The position numbers were made by a program, and so were the translations under genes. The notes below the pieces were generated by a model, which made no database searches, was not told the origin of the DNA, and saw nothing but the letters and a program-made list of their open reading frames with translations. This document shows positions 8,286-16,863 of a stretch of DNA of 64,000 nt, piece after piece. The stretch comes from Kaistella treverensis (GTDB lineage: Bacteria; Bacteroidota; Bacteroidia; Flavobacteriales; Weeksellaceae), in NCBI RefSeq assembly GCF_900114045.1, contig NZ_FORQ01000001.1, positions 434,001 through 498,000 of the forward strand. The letters run 5' to 3'. Position 1 is the first letter of the stretch, and each line of letters begins with the position of its first letter.

Positions 8286-8936
8286 TTAAAACTTAAGCAG
8301 CTCGATGATTTTTTCCGGGTTGTCTGAGGAAAAAACTGCATTTCCCGCCACCAGAACATCGGCGCCGGCCGCAAAAAGTTTCGAAGCATTGTCCAGATTA
8401 ACGCCGCCATCCACTTCAATCAGCGCGGTGGAATTATTCGATAAAATCAAATCTTTGGTTTCTGCGATTTTTTTGTAGGTATTCTCAATAAATTTCTGGC
8501 CACCGAAACCGGGATTTACGCTCATTAATAAAACCAAATCCACATCTGCAATAATATCTTCCAAAAGCAAAACAGGACTTGAAGGATTTAAAACCACGCC
8601 CGCTTTTGCGCCTTTTTGCTGAATTAAATTAATCGTGCGGTGCAGGTGAACGCTGGCTTCATAATGTACAGATACGAGATCAGCTCCGAGGTCGATAAAT
8701 TCCTCCACGTATCTTTCCGGTTCTACGATCATCAAATGTACATCGATAAATTTGGTGGAATGTTCTTTAACCGTTTTCATCACCGGAAAACCAAAGGAAA
8801 TATTCGGCACAAAAAGGCCGTCCATCACATCGACGTGCAGCCAGTCCGCTTGCGAACGGTTCAGCATATCGATATCTCTCTGTAAATTCCCGAAATCTGC
8901 GGAAAGCAGGGAAGGAGCAATTAATCTTGTTTTCAT
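8286..8936 (-). CDS. rpe: Ribulose-phosphate 3-epimerase
   Basis: Pentose phosphate pathway epimerase interconverting ribulose 5-phosphate and xylulose 5-phosphate. TIM barrel of 216 residues. Metal and catalytic motifs are visible in order: IAPSLLSADFG (6-16), HVDVMDG (34-40), DVHLMI (65-70), MSVNPGFGGQKFI (about 138-150) and EVDGGVN (about 174), which together bring the metal-binding His and the two catalytic Asp. It starts 15 bases after the stop of the M42 peptidase gene on the same strand, so the two are probably cotranscribed, with rpe second. The shared terminator with ndk lies just downstream. Confidence 0.95.
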   Translation of the reverse strand: MKTRLIAPSLLSADFGNLQRDIDMLNRSQADWLHVDVMDGLFVPNISFGFPVMKTVKEHSTKFIDVHLMIVEPERYVEEFIDLGADLVSVHYEASVHLHRTINLIQQKGAKAGVVLNPSSPVLLLEDIIADVDLVLLMSVNPGFGGQKFIENTYKKIAETKDLILSNNSTALIEVDGGVNLDNASKLFAAGADVLVAGNAVFSSDNPEKIIELLKF

Positions 8937-8951
8937 GCAATTTTTTCTGTT

Positions 8952-10046
8952 TTAATTTGTTTCCGCTAACTGGTGATATTTCAGATTCATTTTCGGCTCG
9001 ATTTTGAGCAAAGATTCATAAATCAGGTCGATTACGTGGGCTACATCTTCTTTTGAAACCATTTCCACCGTTGTGTGCATATAGCGCAGTGGCAAAGAAA
9101 TCAGTGCGGACGGCGTTCCACCGTTGGAATGTGCAAAAGCATCGGTATCGGTTCCGGTTGCACGGCTTGCAGCGGCTCTTTGGAACGGAATATTTTTTTC
9201 TTTAGCGGTCTGTACAATCAGTTCACGAATATTGTGGTGAACGCTCGGTGCAAAAGTAATCACCGGACCGCTGCCGCATTTTTGGTCGCCTTCTTTCTTT
9301 TTTTCGATCATCGGCGTTGAAGTGTCGTGTGTAACGTCGGTGATAATCGCGATATTTGGTTTTATGGTGTCCGCAATCATATCCGCACCGTACAAACCTA
9401 CTTCCTCCTGTACAGAATTGGTGATATAAAGACCGAAAGGCAACGTATTTTTATTTTCGCTTAAAAGTCTGGCGACTTCAGCAATCATAAAACCTCCGAT
9501 CCGGTTATCAAGCGCGCGGGAAACGAAATATTTGTCATTAAGCTGGAAAAATTCATCTGGGTAAGTGATCATCGTTCCGACAAAAACGCCCAATTCTTCC
9601 ACTTCTTTTTTATTTGAACAACCAAGATCGATAAATATATTTTCGAGTTTCGGTACCGGCTCGTCGGAATTTACACCGCGAGTATGAATCGCGGGCCAGC
9701 CGAACACCCCTTTTACAATGCCTTTTTCACCATGTAAATTCACGACTTTCGACGGCGCAATCATTTGGTCAGAACCACCGTTCCGGATGACGTATATCAA
9801 ACCTTCATCGGTAATATAATTCACATACCAGGAAATTTCGTCCGCGTGCGCTTCAATTACAACTTTAAATTTCGCTTCTGGATTTATGATTCCGTAGCAG
9901 GTTCCGTAATGGTCAACCTCAATTTTATCAACGTAAGGTTTAAGATAATCCATCCAGATTTTCTGGCCGTTGTGCTCGTAACCTGTTGGCGATGCGACGT
10001 TTAAATATTCTTCTAAAAACTTTAGAGATTTATTTGCAAATTTCAT
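8952..10046 (-). CDS. M42 family metallopeptidase (glutamyl aminopeptidase-like)
   Basis: Cytoplasmic dinuclear-metal aminopeptidase that trims short peptides; family M42 members form large tetrahedral dodecamers. 364 residues. Visible metal and catalytic motifs: EAHADEI with His67 and Asp69, ALDNRIGG with the bridging Asp180, SVQEEVGLYGA with Glu214/215, ITDVTHD with Asp237, and a late MHTTVE with the last His ligand. No signal peptide. It precedes rpe by 15 bases and is divergent from the secreted DUF4294 gene. Substrate preference cannot be read from the sequence. Confidence 0.9.
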   Translation of the reverse strand: MKFANKSLKFLEEYLNVASPTGYEHNGQKIWMDYLKPYVDKIEVDHYGTCYGIINPEAKFKVVIEAHADEISWYVNYITDEGLIYVIRNGGSDQMIAPSKVVNLHGEKGIVKGVFGWPAIHTRGVNSDEPVPKLENIFIDLGCSNKKEVEELGVFVGTMITYPDEFFQLNDKYFVSRALDNRIGGFMIAEVARLLSENKNTLPFGLYITNSVQEEVGLYGADMIADTIKPNIAIITDVTHDTSTPMIEKKKEGDQKCGSGPVITFAPSVHHNIRELIVQTAKEKNIPFQRAAASRATGTDTDAFAHSNGGTPSALISLPLRYMHTTVEMVSKEDVAHVIDLIYESLLKIEPKMNLKYHQLAETN

Positions 10047-10100
10047 AGAAAGGAATGACTTTTGTTTGACTAAATTTTGTTTTAAAAGAAGGTAAAAATA

Positions 10101-10802
10101 ATGAATTTTAACAAGATAGTCTTACTCTTTGTCCTGTTTTTCGGACTTTGTCTAAACGCACAGGTCATAGAAAGAGTAAAACCCATCAGCGAGTATCCTC
10201 CAGAACTTCTGAAAACCGACCAGTTCGGCAATAAATATTACTACGACGCGAGCCAAAAAGCCAGAATCTACGAAATTGACGGTGAAAATGTAGTTGTTAT
10301 GGACGAATTAATTCTGCTGAATAAGCCGAAATTTAATAATCAGCTTGACCAGAATTATTACTTTTTTCTCAATAAAAAATTAAACAGAGTTTATCCACTT
10401 TTTTTAACAGCTTTAGAACAATACGAAGATATCCAGACGGAACTAAACCAAATGGATAAAAATGCACAAAAAAAATACGTCAATGAGCGCCAACAAAAAT
10501 TAGCTGACGAATATGAAATGCAGCTCCGCGACCTTACTACAACGGAAGGCCGCGTTTTTGCGAAGCTGATGAACCGCGCTACCGGCAAAACTGTTTATGA
10601 CATCATCAGAGAACTTCGCGGCGGCTGGAGTGCTTTCTGGTGGAATGTAAAAGGTAATATTGCCGATGTAAGTATTAAACAACCTTATGATCCGCACAAA
10701 GACCGAAGTGACGAATTTATTGAATCGCTCTTGCAACATAATTGGAATAGTGGTTACTTGCAGCCTTATCCCGGGTATTTAAGTTTTAAAGTAAAAAAAT
10801 AG
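10101..10802 (+). CDS. DUF4294 family secreted protein
   Basis: Protein of unknown function found mainly in Bacteroidota. 233 residues with an N-terminal signal peptide (hydrophobic stretch about 5-17, likely cut after LCLNA). The DUF4294 region runs from about residue 60 (MDELILLNKPKF) to about 215 and includes LTTTEGRVFAKLM, ATGKTVYDIIRELRGGWSAF and PYDPHKDRSDEFIESLL, blocks strongly kept in the family. The family signature is confident but no activity is known to me. It is followed after one base by an S1/P1-type nuclease that also has a signal peptide, so the two are an operon acting outside the cytoplasm. Confidence 0.85.
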   Translation: MNFNKIVLLFVLFFGLCLNAQVIERVKPISEYPPELLKTDQFGNKYYYDASQKARIYEIDGENVVVMDELILLNKPKFNNQLDQNYYFFLNKKLNRVYPLFLTALEQYEDIQTELNQMDKNAQKKYVNERQQKLADEYEMQLRDLTTTEGRVFAKLMNRATGKTVYDIIRELRGGWSAFWWNVKGNIADVSIKQPYDPHKDRSDEFIESLLQHNWNSGYLQPYPGYLSFKVKK

Positions 10803-10803
10803 T

Positions 10804-11595
10804 ATGAACAGATCAATAAAGAGCACTTTCGTTCTTTTAGCACTTTTAAGTTTTAACCTCGCATATTGTTGGGGAACCACAGGCCACCGTGTTGTTGCAG
10901 AAATTGCAGAGCATCATTTATCAGCAAAAGCCAAACGTAATCTGAAAAAAATTATCGGGGACCAAAAACTGGCGTATTGGGCAAACTGGCCGGATCAGAT
11001 AAAATCTGATACAACAGGCGTCTGGAAACCTACCGAAGTGTGGCATTATGTAAATATCAGCCCACAATCTAATCTCAAGCAGTTTAAAGATTCCTTGGAA
11101 AGTCAGACCGGACCGAATATGTACACGCAAATTAAAACTTTGGCAAACCAGATAAAAGACAAAAAAACAGCTCCGAAGGACCGAGAAATTGCGTTGCGCT
11201 TTCTGATCCATTTGATGGGCGACGCTGCGCAGCCGATGCATGTAGGGCGCGCTGAAGATTTAGGCGGAAATAGAGTAAAACTGAAATTTTTTGGCGATAA
11301 CACGAATCTTCACTCCTTATGGGATACCAAACTTGTAGAATTCCAAAATTACAGCTACACCGAATTTGCGGAAGTTTTAGATAAAAAATCTAAACAGGAA
11401 GTAAAAACAATTCAATACGGAACATTGGAAGACTGGCTTTATGACAGCCACAAAGCTGCGAACCGCATTTATGCCAATACAAAACCGGATGCCGCTTATT
11501 CTTACGATTATAATTATAAATTTGAGCCGCTTTTGGAAAGACAGCTTCTGTATGGAGGTTTGCGTCTTGCGAAAATGCTGAACGAAATTTTATAG
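10804..11595 (+). CDS. S1/P1-type nuclease, secreted
   Basis: Trinuclear zinc nuclease that degrades single-stranded nucleic acids outside the cytoplasm and may have 3 prime nucleotidase activity. 263 residues with a signal peptide; cleavage before Trp23 would leave the family's required N-terminal Trp. All expected zinc ligands are in place: Trp23, His28, Asp64, His81, His136, Asp140, His146, His170 and Asp174. It starts one base after the DUF4294 gene. Its stop codon overlaps the stop region of the convergent Nudix gene by 6 bases, so no terminator separates them. A role in phosphate or nucleoside scavenging is likely from the family. Confidence 0.92.
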   Translation: MNRSIKSTFVLLALLSFNLAYCWGTTGHRVVAEIAEHHLSAKAKRNLKKIIGDQKLAYWANWPDQIKSDTTGVWKPTEVWHYVNISPQSNLKQFKDSLESQTGPNMYTQIKTLANQIKDKKTAPKDREIALRFLIHLMGDAAQPMHVGRAEDLGGNRVKLKFFGDNTNLHSLWDTKLVEFQNYSYTEFAEVLDKKSKQEVKTIQYGTLEDWLYDSHKAANRIYANTKPDAAYSYDYNYKFEPLLERQLLYGGLRLAKMLNEIL

Positions 11596-12003
11596 ATATT
11601 TTTTTTTAAGCAGTTCAAAAACTACTTTATCGACAGGTAATAAAAATGGATTTTCTTCGCTGAGGGAAATCCATTCTAATTTTTCAATGCACGGGTCCAT
11701 AATCAGCAGCTCTTTTTCATCCGCGATTTCTGCTTCATAATAGATGCTTAAAAGCTGCTCGTTGTCCCGGAATTTTGATACGATGAAATTTTCTTGCGTA
11801 TAAAGATGCGTGATGTTTTTAGCTTTGATGTTCAGCTCTTCTTCAAGCTCGCGCTGCAGACATTCCAGAACGCTTTCGCCGAATTCCAAACCGCCGCCGG
11901 GAAATTTCAGCAGCTGTTGGCCTACATATTCTTCGTGTAAACCCAGTACTTTTTTATCTTTCAGCAGCGCCACATAAACGCGCACATTTATTTTGTCGAT
12001 CAT
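11590..12003 (-). CDS. Nudix hydrolase
   Basis: Small pyrophosphohydrolase of 137 residues. The Nudix box is GGLEFGESVLECLQRELEEE followed by LNI: Gly, first Glu, and RE-x-EE are all present, but the usual Gly near the end of the box is Asn. The catalytic glutamates are intact, so it should be active. Substrate is not evident; the N-terminal KVLGLHEEYVGQQLLKFPGG resembles housecleaning or sugar-nucleotide type members. Convergent with the S1/P1 nuclease gene, overlapping it by 6 bases. Confidence 0.85.
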   Translation of the reverse strand: MIDKINVRVYVALLKDKKVLGLHEEYVGQQLLKFPGGGLEFGESVLECLQRELEEELNIKAKNITHLYTQENFIVSKFRDNEQLLSIYYEAEIADEKELLIMDPCIEKLEWISLSEENPFLLPVDKVVFELLKKKYL

Positions 12004-12044
12004 GAAATCATCTTTGAATTAAACAAAGTTAGCTAATTTAGAAA

Positions 12045-12731
12045 TTATTTGTTTTCGGAAAATTTTATCGCATTGATCATCTCTCTTTTTCCGGGCGGAC
12101 CGGCTTTTTTTTCAACTTTAAAATTTAAATCCTGCAAAATTCTGCGCACGCTTCCTTTCGATGAATAGGTGGTGAGCACCGCACCGTCTGCCATTTTATC
12201 TGCGACTATTTCGAAAAGTGGTTTTTCCCACAAATCCGGCTGTACACGGGCACCGAAACAGTCGAAATACACCAAATCTATTTTGGGAAAATTCAGCTCT
12301 GGAAGGGCGAAAAAATCGCTTTTGAATTTGGTCAGGAAAAAATTCGGCAGAATTTCGGTTTCAACATTCCACTCCGCTTCGTGGATTTTCGCATAAGATT
12401 TTTTAACGGCTAAATCGGCAAAAAATTCGCTGTAATCCAGCAGTTTTAGTTCCTCCGCATTTACGGGATATTTTTCCAGGGTAAAATAGTGGATTTTTTG
12501 GATTTGCGTATTTTGCAAAAAATCATTTATTGTGACTAAAACATTCAGTCCTGTTCCGAAACCAAGTTCTAAAATATTTATTTCACAATTATTTACCAAT
12601 TTTAATCCATTTTCAATAAAGACGTGTTTGGCTTCCTGGAGCGCGCCGTGGTGTGAGTGGTAGCTTTCATTTAAATCATTGATATATAAAGTATTACTGC
12701 CGTCGGAAGTGGTTTTTATTTCCCTTTTCAT
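12045..12731 (-). CDS. mnmD: tRNA 5-methylaminomethyl-2-thiouridine methyltransferase MnmD
   Basis: SAM-dependent methyltransferase (DUF752) that finishes the mnm5s2U34 wobble base of certain tRNAs; in gammaproteobacteria it is half of MnmC, here a stand-alone form. Family signatures: DGSNTLYINDLNESYHSHHG, ILELGFGTGLNVL (SAM site) and DLVYFDCFGARVQPDLW, then TYSSKGSVRRILQD. 228 residues from the ATG at 12731; a longer frame would begin at a TTG at 12746, but the -7 box at 12744-12751 covers that codon. No FAD-dependent oxidase domain is attached or adjacent, as expected for this form. Divergent from ilvE with overlapping promoters. Confidence 0.88.
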   Translation of the reverse strand: MKREIKTTSDGSNTLYINDLNESYHSHHGALQEAKHVFIENGLKLVNNCEINILELGFGTGLNVLVTINDFLQNTQIQKIHYFTLEKYPVNAEELKLLDYSEFFADLAVKKSYAKIHEAEWNVETEILPNFFLTKFKSDFFALPELNFPKIDLVYFDCFGARVQPDLWEKPLFEIVADKMADGAVLTTYSSKGSVRRILQDLNFKVEKKAGPPGKREMINAIKFSENK

Positions 12732-12743
12732 GCCAAATTTTTC

Positions 12744-12751
12744 CAAAATTA
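12744..12751 (-). promoter_or_regulatory. mnmD promoter -7 box
   Basis: TAATTTTG on the minus strand, 12 bases before the chosen ATG. It rules out the upstream TTG start. It lies just upstream of the ilvE -33 box, so the two promoters are back to back. Confidence 0.5.
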
Positions 12752-12760
12752 ATTTAAAAT

Positions 12761-12790
12761 TTTGAAATGTAAAAAATTATATTAAATTTG
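12761..12790 (+). promoter_or_regulatory. ilvE promoter
   Basis: TTTG (12761-12764), 18-base spacer, TAAATTTG (12783-12790), 25 bases before the ilvE ATG. Both boxes match the Bacteroidota consensus. Confidence 0.68.
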
Positions 12791-12815
12791 TAGAACATCA
12801 AAAATAATTTTAATA

Positions 12816-13877
12816 ATGATAATTCAAAAATCTACTAATCCACGGATTTCTTCTTTTGATCCAAATAATTTTTCGTTCGGAAATACATTTATAGATCACA
12901 TGATTATCTGTGAGTACGAAAACGGGAAGTGGGGTGATGTGAAATTGGTTCCTTACGGGCCGCTGCCTTTTTCACCAGCTATGATGGGTGTAAATTATGG
13001 TCAGGCATGTTTTGAAGGAATGAAGGCTTATAAAGATAAGGATGGCGACATTTTCCTTTTCCGTCCGGAGAAGAATTTTGCGCGTATCAATAAATCCGCA
13101 AGCCGTTTGGCAATGCCGGAAGTTACTGAGGAAATGTTTTTGGAAGGTTTGAAGGCGTTAGTAGATGTAGACCGCGACTGGATTCCGTATGGTGAAGGAA
13201 ATTCATTATATATCAGACCGCTTATTTTCGCTACTGAAGAAGCTTTGAAAGCAAGAATTGCTAATAAATATATGTTTGCAATTGTTGCAACACCAGCAAA
13301 AAGCTATTATTCTGAGCCTGTAGCTGTGAAAATTTCAGATTATTATTCCAGAGCTGCAAATGGTGGAGTAGGATTTGCAAAGGCTGCCGGTAATTACGCC
13401 GCTGCTTTTTATCCAACTCAATTGGCGAATGAAGAAGGTTATGAGCAAATTATCTGGACCGATGATTCCACCCACGAATATTTCGAAGAAAGTGGAACGA
13501 TGAATGTTTTCGTGAGAATTAACGACACTATTTATACACCTCCAACTTCAGAAAAAATCCTGGACGGTATTACACGCGACAGTTTCATTAAACTTGCAGA
13601 AAAGAAAGGAATTGATTTAAGAGTTGAACCTGTATCTGTAAAAACTGTTGTTGAAGCTCATAAAAACGGAACTTTGAAAGAAATCTGGGGCGTTGGTACT
13701 GCGGTAGTAACTTCTGCTTTCAAAGCAATTGGTTATAAAGGTGAAAAACTGGAATTACCAAAACTAACTTTGGAAGAGAGCTTCGCTTTGCAGCTGCAGA
13801 AAGATTTGGTTGATATCCAAACCAATAATGCTGAAGATACTTTCGGTTGGAGAGTAAAAGTAGAGCCTAAATTCTAA
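12816..13877 (+). CDS. ilvE: Branched-chain amino acid aminotransferase
   Basis: PLP enzyme (fold type IV) for the last step of Leu, Ile and Val synthesis and the first of their breakdown. 353 residues, the class II branched-chain aminotransferase size. The PLP lysine is Lys189 in GVGFAKAAGNYAA; other family blocks are GVNYGQACFEGMKA (58-71), SLYIRPLIFAT (130-140), and EESGTMNVF with GITRDS (around 225-250). It stands alone with its own two-box promoter and a strong terminator. Divergent from mnmD. Confidence 0.94.
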   Translation: MIIQKSTNPRISSFDPNNFSFGNTFIDHMIICEYENGKWGDVKLVPYGPLPFSPAMMGVNYGQACFEGMKAYKDKDGDIFLFRPEKNFARINKSASRLAMPEVTEEMFLEGLKALVDVDRDWIPYGEGNSLYIRPLIFATEEALKARIANKYMFAIVATPAKSYYSEPVAVKISDYYSRAANGGVGFAKAAGNYAAAFYPTQLANEEGYEQIIWTDDSTHEYFEESGTMNVFVRINDTIYTPPTSEKILDGITRDSFIKLAEKKGIDLRVEPVSVKTVVEAHKNGTLKEIWGVGTAVVTSAFKAIGYKGEKLELPKLTLEESFALQLQKDLVDIQTNNAEDTFGWRVKVEPKF

Positions 13878-13903
13878 GATTTTTCAGAAATTTTAAATAA
13901 AAT

Positions 13904-13933
13904 AAAAGCCGGGAATTGAGGTTCCCGGCTTTT
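13904..13933 (+). terminator. ilvE terminator
   Basis: Perfect 12-bp stem AAAAGCCGGGAA / TTCCCGGCTTTT with a 6-base loop, 26 bases after the stop. Confidence 0.9.
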
Positions 13934-13977
13934 GATTTTAACATTTGCGCTGAAATGCGTAATTTCGCAAAAGCTTT

Positions 13978-14487
13978 ATGAAGTATTTCCCTCTTTTTGT
14001 CCTCTTTTTTTTAGCAAGCTGCGTACAGCACCAGCCGGAATATTCGCCTGCGAGCCGATCGCTGAGCGAACAGGAAATGCAGGTTTCTAAAAACCGTACA
14101 AAAGTGCTGAATAACCTGGAAAAAAGTCAGATTGAAGACTGGATAAAATCACAGCCGGAAAAATATTACAGCACCAGCTTGAACTATTGGGTAAATATGG
14201 AAAATTTGCAGTCCCGGCCGCGAAAAAATAATGGTGATCTGATTTCTTACCAATATGAAATTTACGATTTCGGCTGGGTGAAACTTTATGACAAACCCGT
14301 TGAAAATTTAAATGTAAATTTTGGCCGTTTTGAGGAATTAAAACCTATTGAAGACGCGCTTCGTTATATGAATGAAGGTGAAGAAGTAACGCTGTTGATT
14401 CCGTCCGCGCTTGCGTACGGCGCTGTTGGCGATGGAGACAAAATTTCCAACGATATGCCGCTCATTGTAAAACTTAAAGTTTTGTAG
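13978..14487 (+). CDS. gldI: GldI-like FKBP-type peptidyl-prolyl isomerase lipoprotein
   Basis: 169-residue lipoprotein: hydrophobic signal MKYFPLFVLFFLASC with lipobox LASC and Cys15 as the lipidated residue. The C-terminal part (about 60-169) is FKBP-like: LISYQYEIYDF, then EDALRYMNEGEEVTLLIPSALAYGAVGD. GldI is required for type IX secretion and gliding in Flavobacterium johnsoniae, probably by folding periplasmic parts. No other gld or spr gene is in this window, so a motility role here is only by homology; non-gliding relatives also carry it. Three bases separate it from a second, larger isomerase lipoprotein, so they form an operon. Confidence 0.82.
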   Translation: MKYFPLFVLFFLASCVQHQPEYSPASRSLSEQEMQVSKNRTKVLNNLEKSQIEDWIKSQPEKYYSTSLNYWVNMENLQSRPRKNNGDLISYQYEIYDFGWVKLYDKPVENLNVNFGRFEELKPIEDALRYMNEGEEVTLLIPSALAYGAVGDGDKISNDMPLIVKLKVL

Positions 14488-14490
14488 AAA

Positions 14491-15606
14491 ATGATAAAAA
14501 AATTATTCATCGCTTTTGCAGCGATATCACTCACAAGTTGCACCCCAATTTATAAAAAAATGAATGTAGACAAAGAAACTTACGAAGGCTTAAAAGATGG
14601 CCTGTACGCCAATTTCCAAACTTCTAAAGGAAATATGATCGTACAATTTGAAGACAAAAAAGCACCCGTTACAGTGGCGAATTTTGTAGGATTAGCTGAA
14701 GGAAAAATTGATAATAAAGCGAAAGGCAAAGGTGTCCCGTTTTACGACGGTACTATTTTTCACCGTGTTATCAAGGATTTCATGATTCAGGGAGGTGATC
14801 CGAAAGGAACCGGAATGGGTGATCCAGGTTATAAATTTGATGACGAAAAAAATGATCTTAAACATACCGGAAAAGGTATTTTATCAATGGCGAATTCCGG
14901 TCCGAACACGAGCGGTTCTCAGTTTTTCATTACTGAAATTGCTACGCCTTGGTTAGACGGAAAACACACCGTTTTCGGAAAAGTGATCAATGGTATTGAA
15001 GTTATTGATTCCATCGCGAACGTAGAAAAAGGTGCGCAGGATAAACCAAAAACCGATGTGGTTTTAGAAAAAGTCTCTGTTTTCACTAAAGGTGATGAGT
15101 ACAAAAACTATGATCCTGCAAAAATTTTCAGCGAAGGAAAAGGCAAAATCAAAGAAAATAATAAAGCCATTCTTGAAAAATTAGAAGCTGAAAAAAAGAA
15201 AAAAGAGGAAGAATTTGCTGCAAATCAGCAGAAAATGGTTGATGATTTAAAAGCCGGAATGCAGGTTACACCATCCGGATTGTATTATAAAATTACAGAA
15301 TCTACGGACGGTGCCAAACCAAATGTTGGTGATGAAGTAGCTGTGCATTACGCCGGTAAACTGATTGACGGGACTGAATTCGATTCTTCATTTAAAAGAA
15401 ACGAACCGATCGTTATACCAATTGGTGTTGGTCAGGTAATTAAAGGTTGGGACGAAGGTATTCTTTTGATGAAAGAAGGAGAATCTGCGACTTTGTTGAT
15501 TCCATCTGAATTAGGTTACGGAGCACGCGGTGCCGGTGGTGTAATTCCACCAAATGCCTGGTTGATATTCGATGTTCAGTTGGTGGACATTAAATCAGCA
15601 AAATAA
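14491..15606 (+). CDS. Cyclophilin-FKBP fused peptidyl-prolyl isomerase lipoprotein
   Basis: 371-residue lipoprotein (signal MIKKLFIAFAAISLTSC, lipidated Cys17) with two different isomerase folds. Residues about 38-195 are cyclophilin-type (FHRVIKDFMIQGGDPKGTG, ANSGPNTSGSQFFIT, WLDGKHTVFGKV). A charged lysine- and glutamate-rich helix (about 215-250) links to an FKBP domain at about 262-371 (SGLYYKITES, VAVHYAGKLIDGTEFDSSF, IPSELGYGARGAGGVIPPN). Both active sites look complete. It probably assists folding of exported proteins in the periplasm together with GldI, encoded 3 bases upstream. Confidence 0.92.
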   Translation: MIKKLFIAFAAISLTSCTPIYKKMNVDKETYEGLKDGLYANFQTSKGNMIVQFEDKKAPVTVANFVGLAEGKIDNKAKGKGVPFYDGTIFHRVIKDFMIQGGDPKGTGMGDPGYKFDDEKNDLKHTGKGILSMANSGPNTSGSQFFITEIATPWLDGKHTVFGKVINGIEVIDSIANVEKGAQDKPKTDVVLEKVSVFTKGDEYKNYDPAKIFSEGKGKIKENNKAILEKLEAEKKKKEEEFAANQQKMVDDLKAGMQVTPSGLYYKITESTDGAKPNVGDEVAVHYAGKLIDGTEFDSSFKRNEPIVIPIGVGQVIKGWDEGILLMKEGESATLLIPSELGYGARGAGGVIPPNAWLIFDVQLVDIKSAK

Positions 15607-15635
15607 TTTTACCGGTTATTTAACCGAATTTTTAT

Positions 15636-15668
15636 AAAAACACTTCAAATTACTTGGAGTGTTTTTTT
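15636..15668 (+). terminator. Terminator after the isomerase operon
   Basis: 11-bp stem AAAAACACTTC / GGAGTGTTTTT with one G-T pair and a 9-base loop, followed by T residues. Confidence 0.82.
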
Positions 15669-15886
15669 ATTTGTGATTTGTTTAAAAATATTTTCCGTTG
15701 GTGATTTATTTTCACCGGCTTTTAATTTTTAAAGTTTGCTTTGTTTAAAGTCTTATAATAATTGGAGCACACCGAAAGTTTTAAAAAAAAGGTGTTTTGA
15801 GCGGCAAAATTTTTCATAATTGGGTGTTTATACTGTAATACATTGGGGTTCCTTGGCCTTAACTTCGTAAAACAAAACACACAAAG

Positions 15887-16744
15887 ATGAAAAAGAAATT
15901 TACTATTGCAGTATTAACTGCGATGAGCATTTTCAGCTATGCTCAGGTCGGCATTAATACTACCACACCGAATGGCGCTACGGTTTTAGACATCCATTCC
16001 AACGAAAAAGGGATCTTAATCCCGAAACTAACAGACGTTCAGCGAGACACCAACCTCGCCGACAACAATCCGGCAACCGTACCGCCCGCCGGTGTTGCAA
16101 ATGCTGCTTTAACTGAAGGAACTTTAATTTTTAATACCACTTCAAATGCTTTCCAATACTGGGATGGTACACTGTGGAGACAGTTTTTTGTAGCCACCTC
16201 TTCCGTAGCTGGCAATGATGGAGTAGTTAAAATTCTATCTGGTGGTACAGGACAGGTTAAACCTGTTCTCAATCTGCAGGCGGCGCACGGAACTTATGGC
16301 CCTGAACAACAGGTTCTTTATCAGATACCTTTAAATTTTGCGCCTTCACCAACAACGAGCTGGCCAGAAACTACCCCTGACGTTGCAGATAAAACACCTT
16401 ATATCTACTTGAATTCGCCTAGTGGACGATTTAGAGAAAATGAAATTGGAGGGCAGGTTCATATTTGGCGACTGGTCGTATTTGCGAATGCAGGCAGCGG
16501 TGCAACTGGGTCAATTAATGCGAAATTCCAGAATACGGTTTCAGGTTTTATCGTAAATTCAATTGGAATGGTACCAGCGGCGTCTAATTTTTCACCGGGA
16601 AATGTGGTTACCTTTTATTTTTATACCATCGCCGATCCTGATAGTCTGGCGCCCGGTCAGGGTTATCAGCTGACACTGTCCGCAGATATTAACGTTAACG
16701 TCACTATTGATTCCTTTACAAGAGTCTCACTTTTTAAAGACTAA
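15887..16744 (+). CDS. Secreted protein of unknown function
   Basis: 285 residues with a clear signal peptide (MKKKFTIAVLTAMSIFSYAQ, cut after SYA). The mature start, VGINTTTPNGATVLDIHSN followed by KGILIPKLTDVQRD, is a recurrent opening of exported Bacteroidota surface proteins that resemble phage tail-fibre and adhesin stalks. The middle has NAFQYWDGTLWRQF, another common piece of that class. The remainder (about 110-285) looks like an all-beta domain rich in Gly, Ser, Thr and Asn. I see no type IX sorting signal at the C-terminus. It is monocistronic with its own terminator. Function cannot be assigned; adhesion or surface display is a guess. Confidence 0.8.
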   Translation: MKKKFTIAVLTAMSIFSYAQVGINTTTPNGATVLDIHSNEKGILIPKLTDVQRDTNLADNNPATVPPAGVANAALTEGTLIFNTTSNAFQYWDGTLWRQFFVATSSVAGNDGVVKILSGGTGQVKPVLNLQAAHGTYGPEQQVLYQIPLNFAPSPTTSWPETTPDVADKTPYIYLNSPSGRFRENEIGGQVHIWRLVVFANAGSGATGSINAKFQNTVSGFIVNSIGMVPAASNFSPGNVVTFYFYTIADPDSLAPGQGYQLTLSADINVNVTIDSFTRVSLFKD

Positions 16745-16767
16745 ATATTTCTAAAAACACAAATGAG

Positions 16768-16796
16768 AAAGTGCATCAAACGATGCACTTTTTTAT
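16768..16796 (+). terminator. Terminator after the secreted protein gene
   Basis: 10-bp stem AAAGTGCATC / GATGCACTTT, 4-base loop, then T residues. Confidence 0.88.
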
Positions 16797-16863
16797 ATTT
16801 AATTATCCGGGATTTTAAAAATTGAAAGAAATGCCCGAAAAGCAGCTAAAAAAGTTTTAGATT

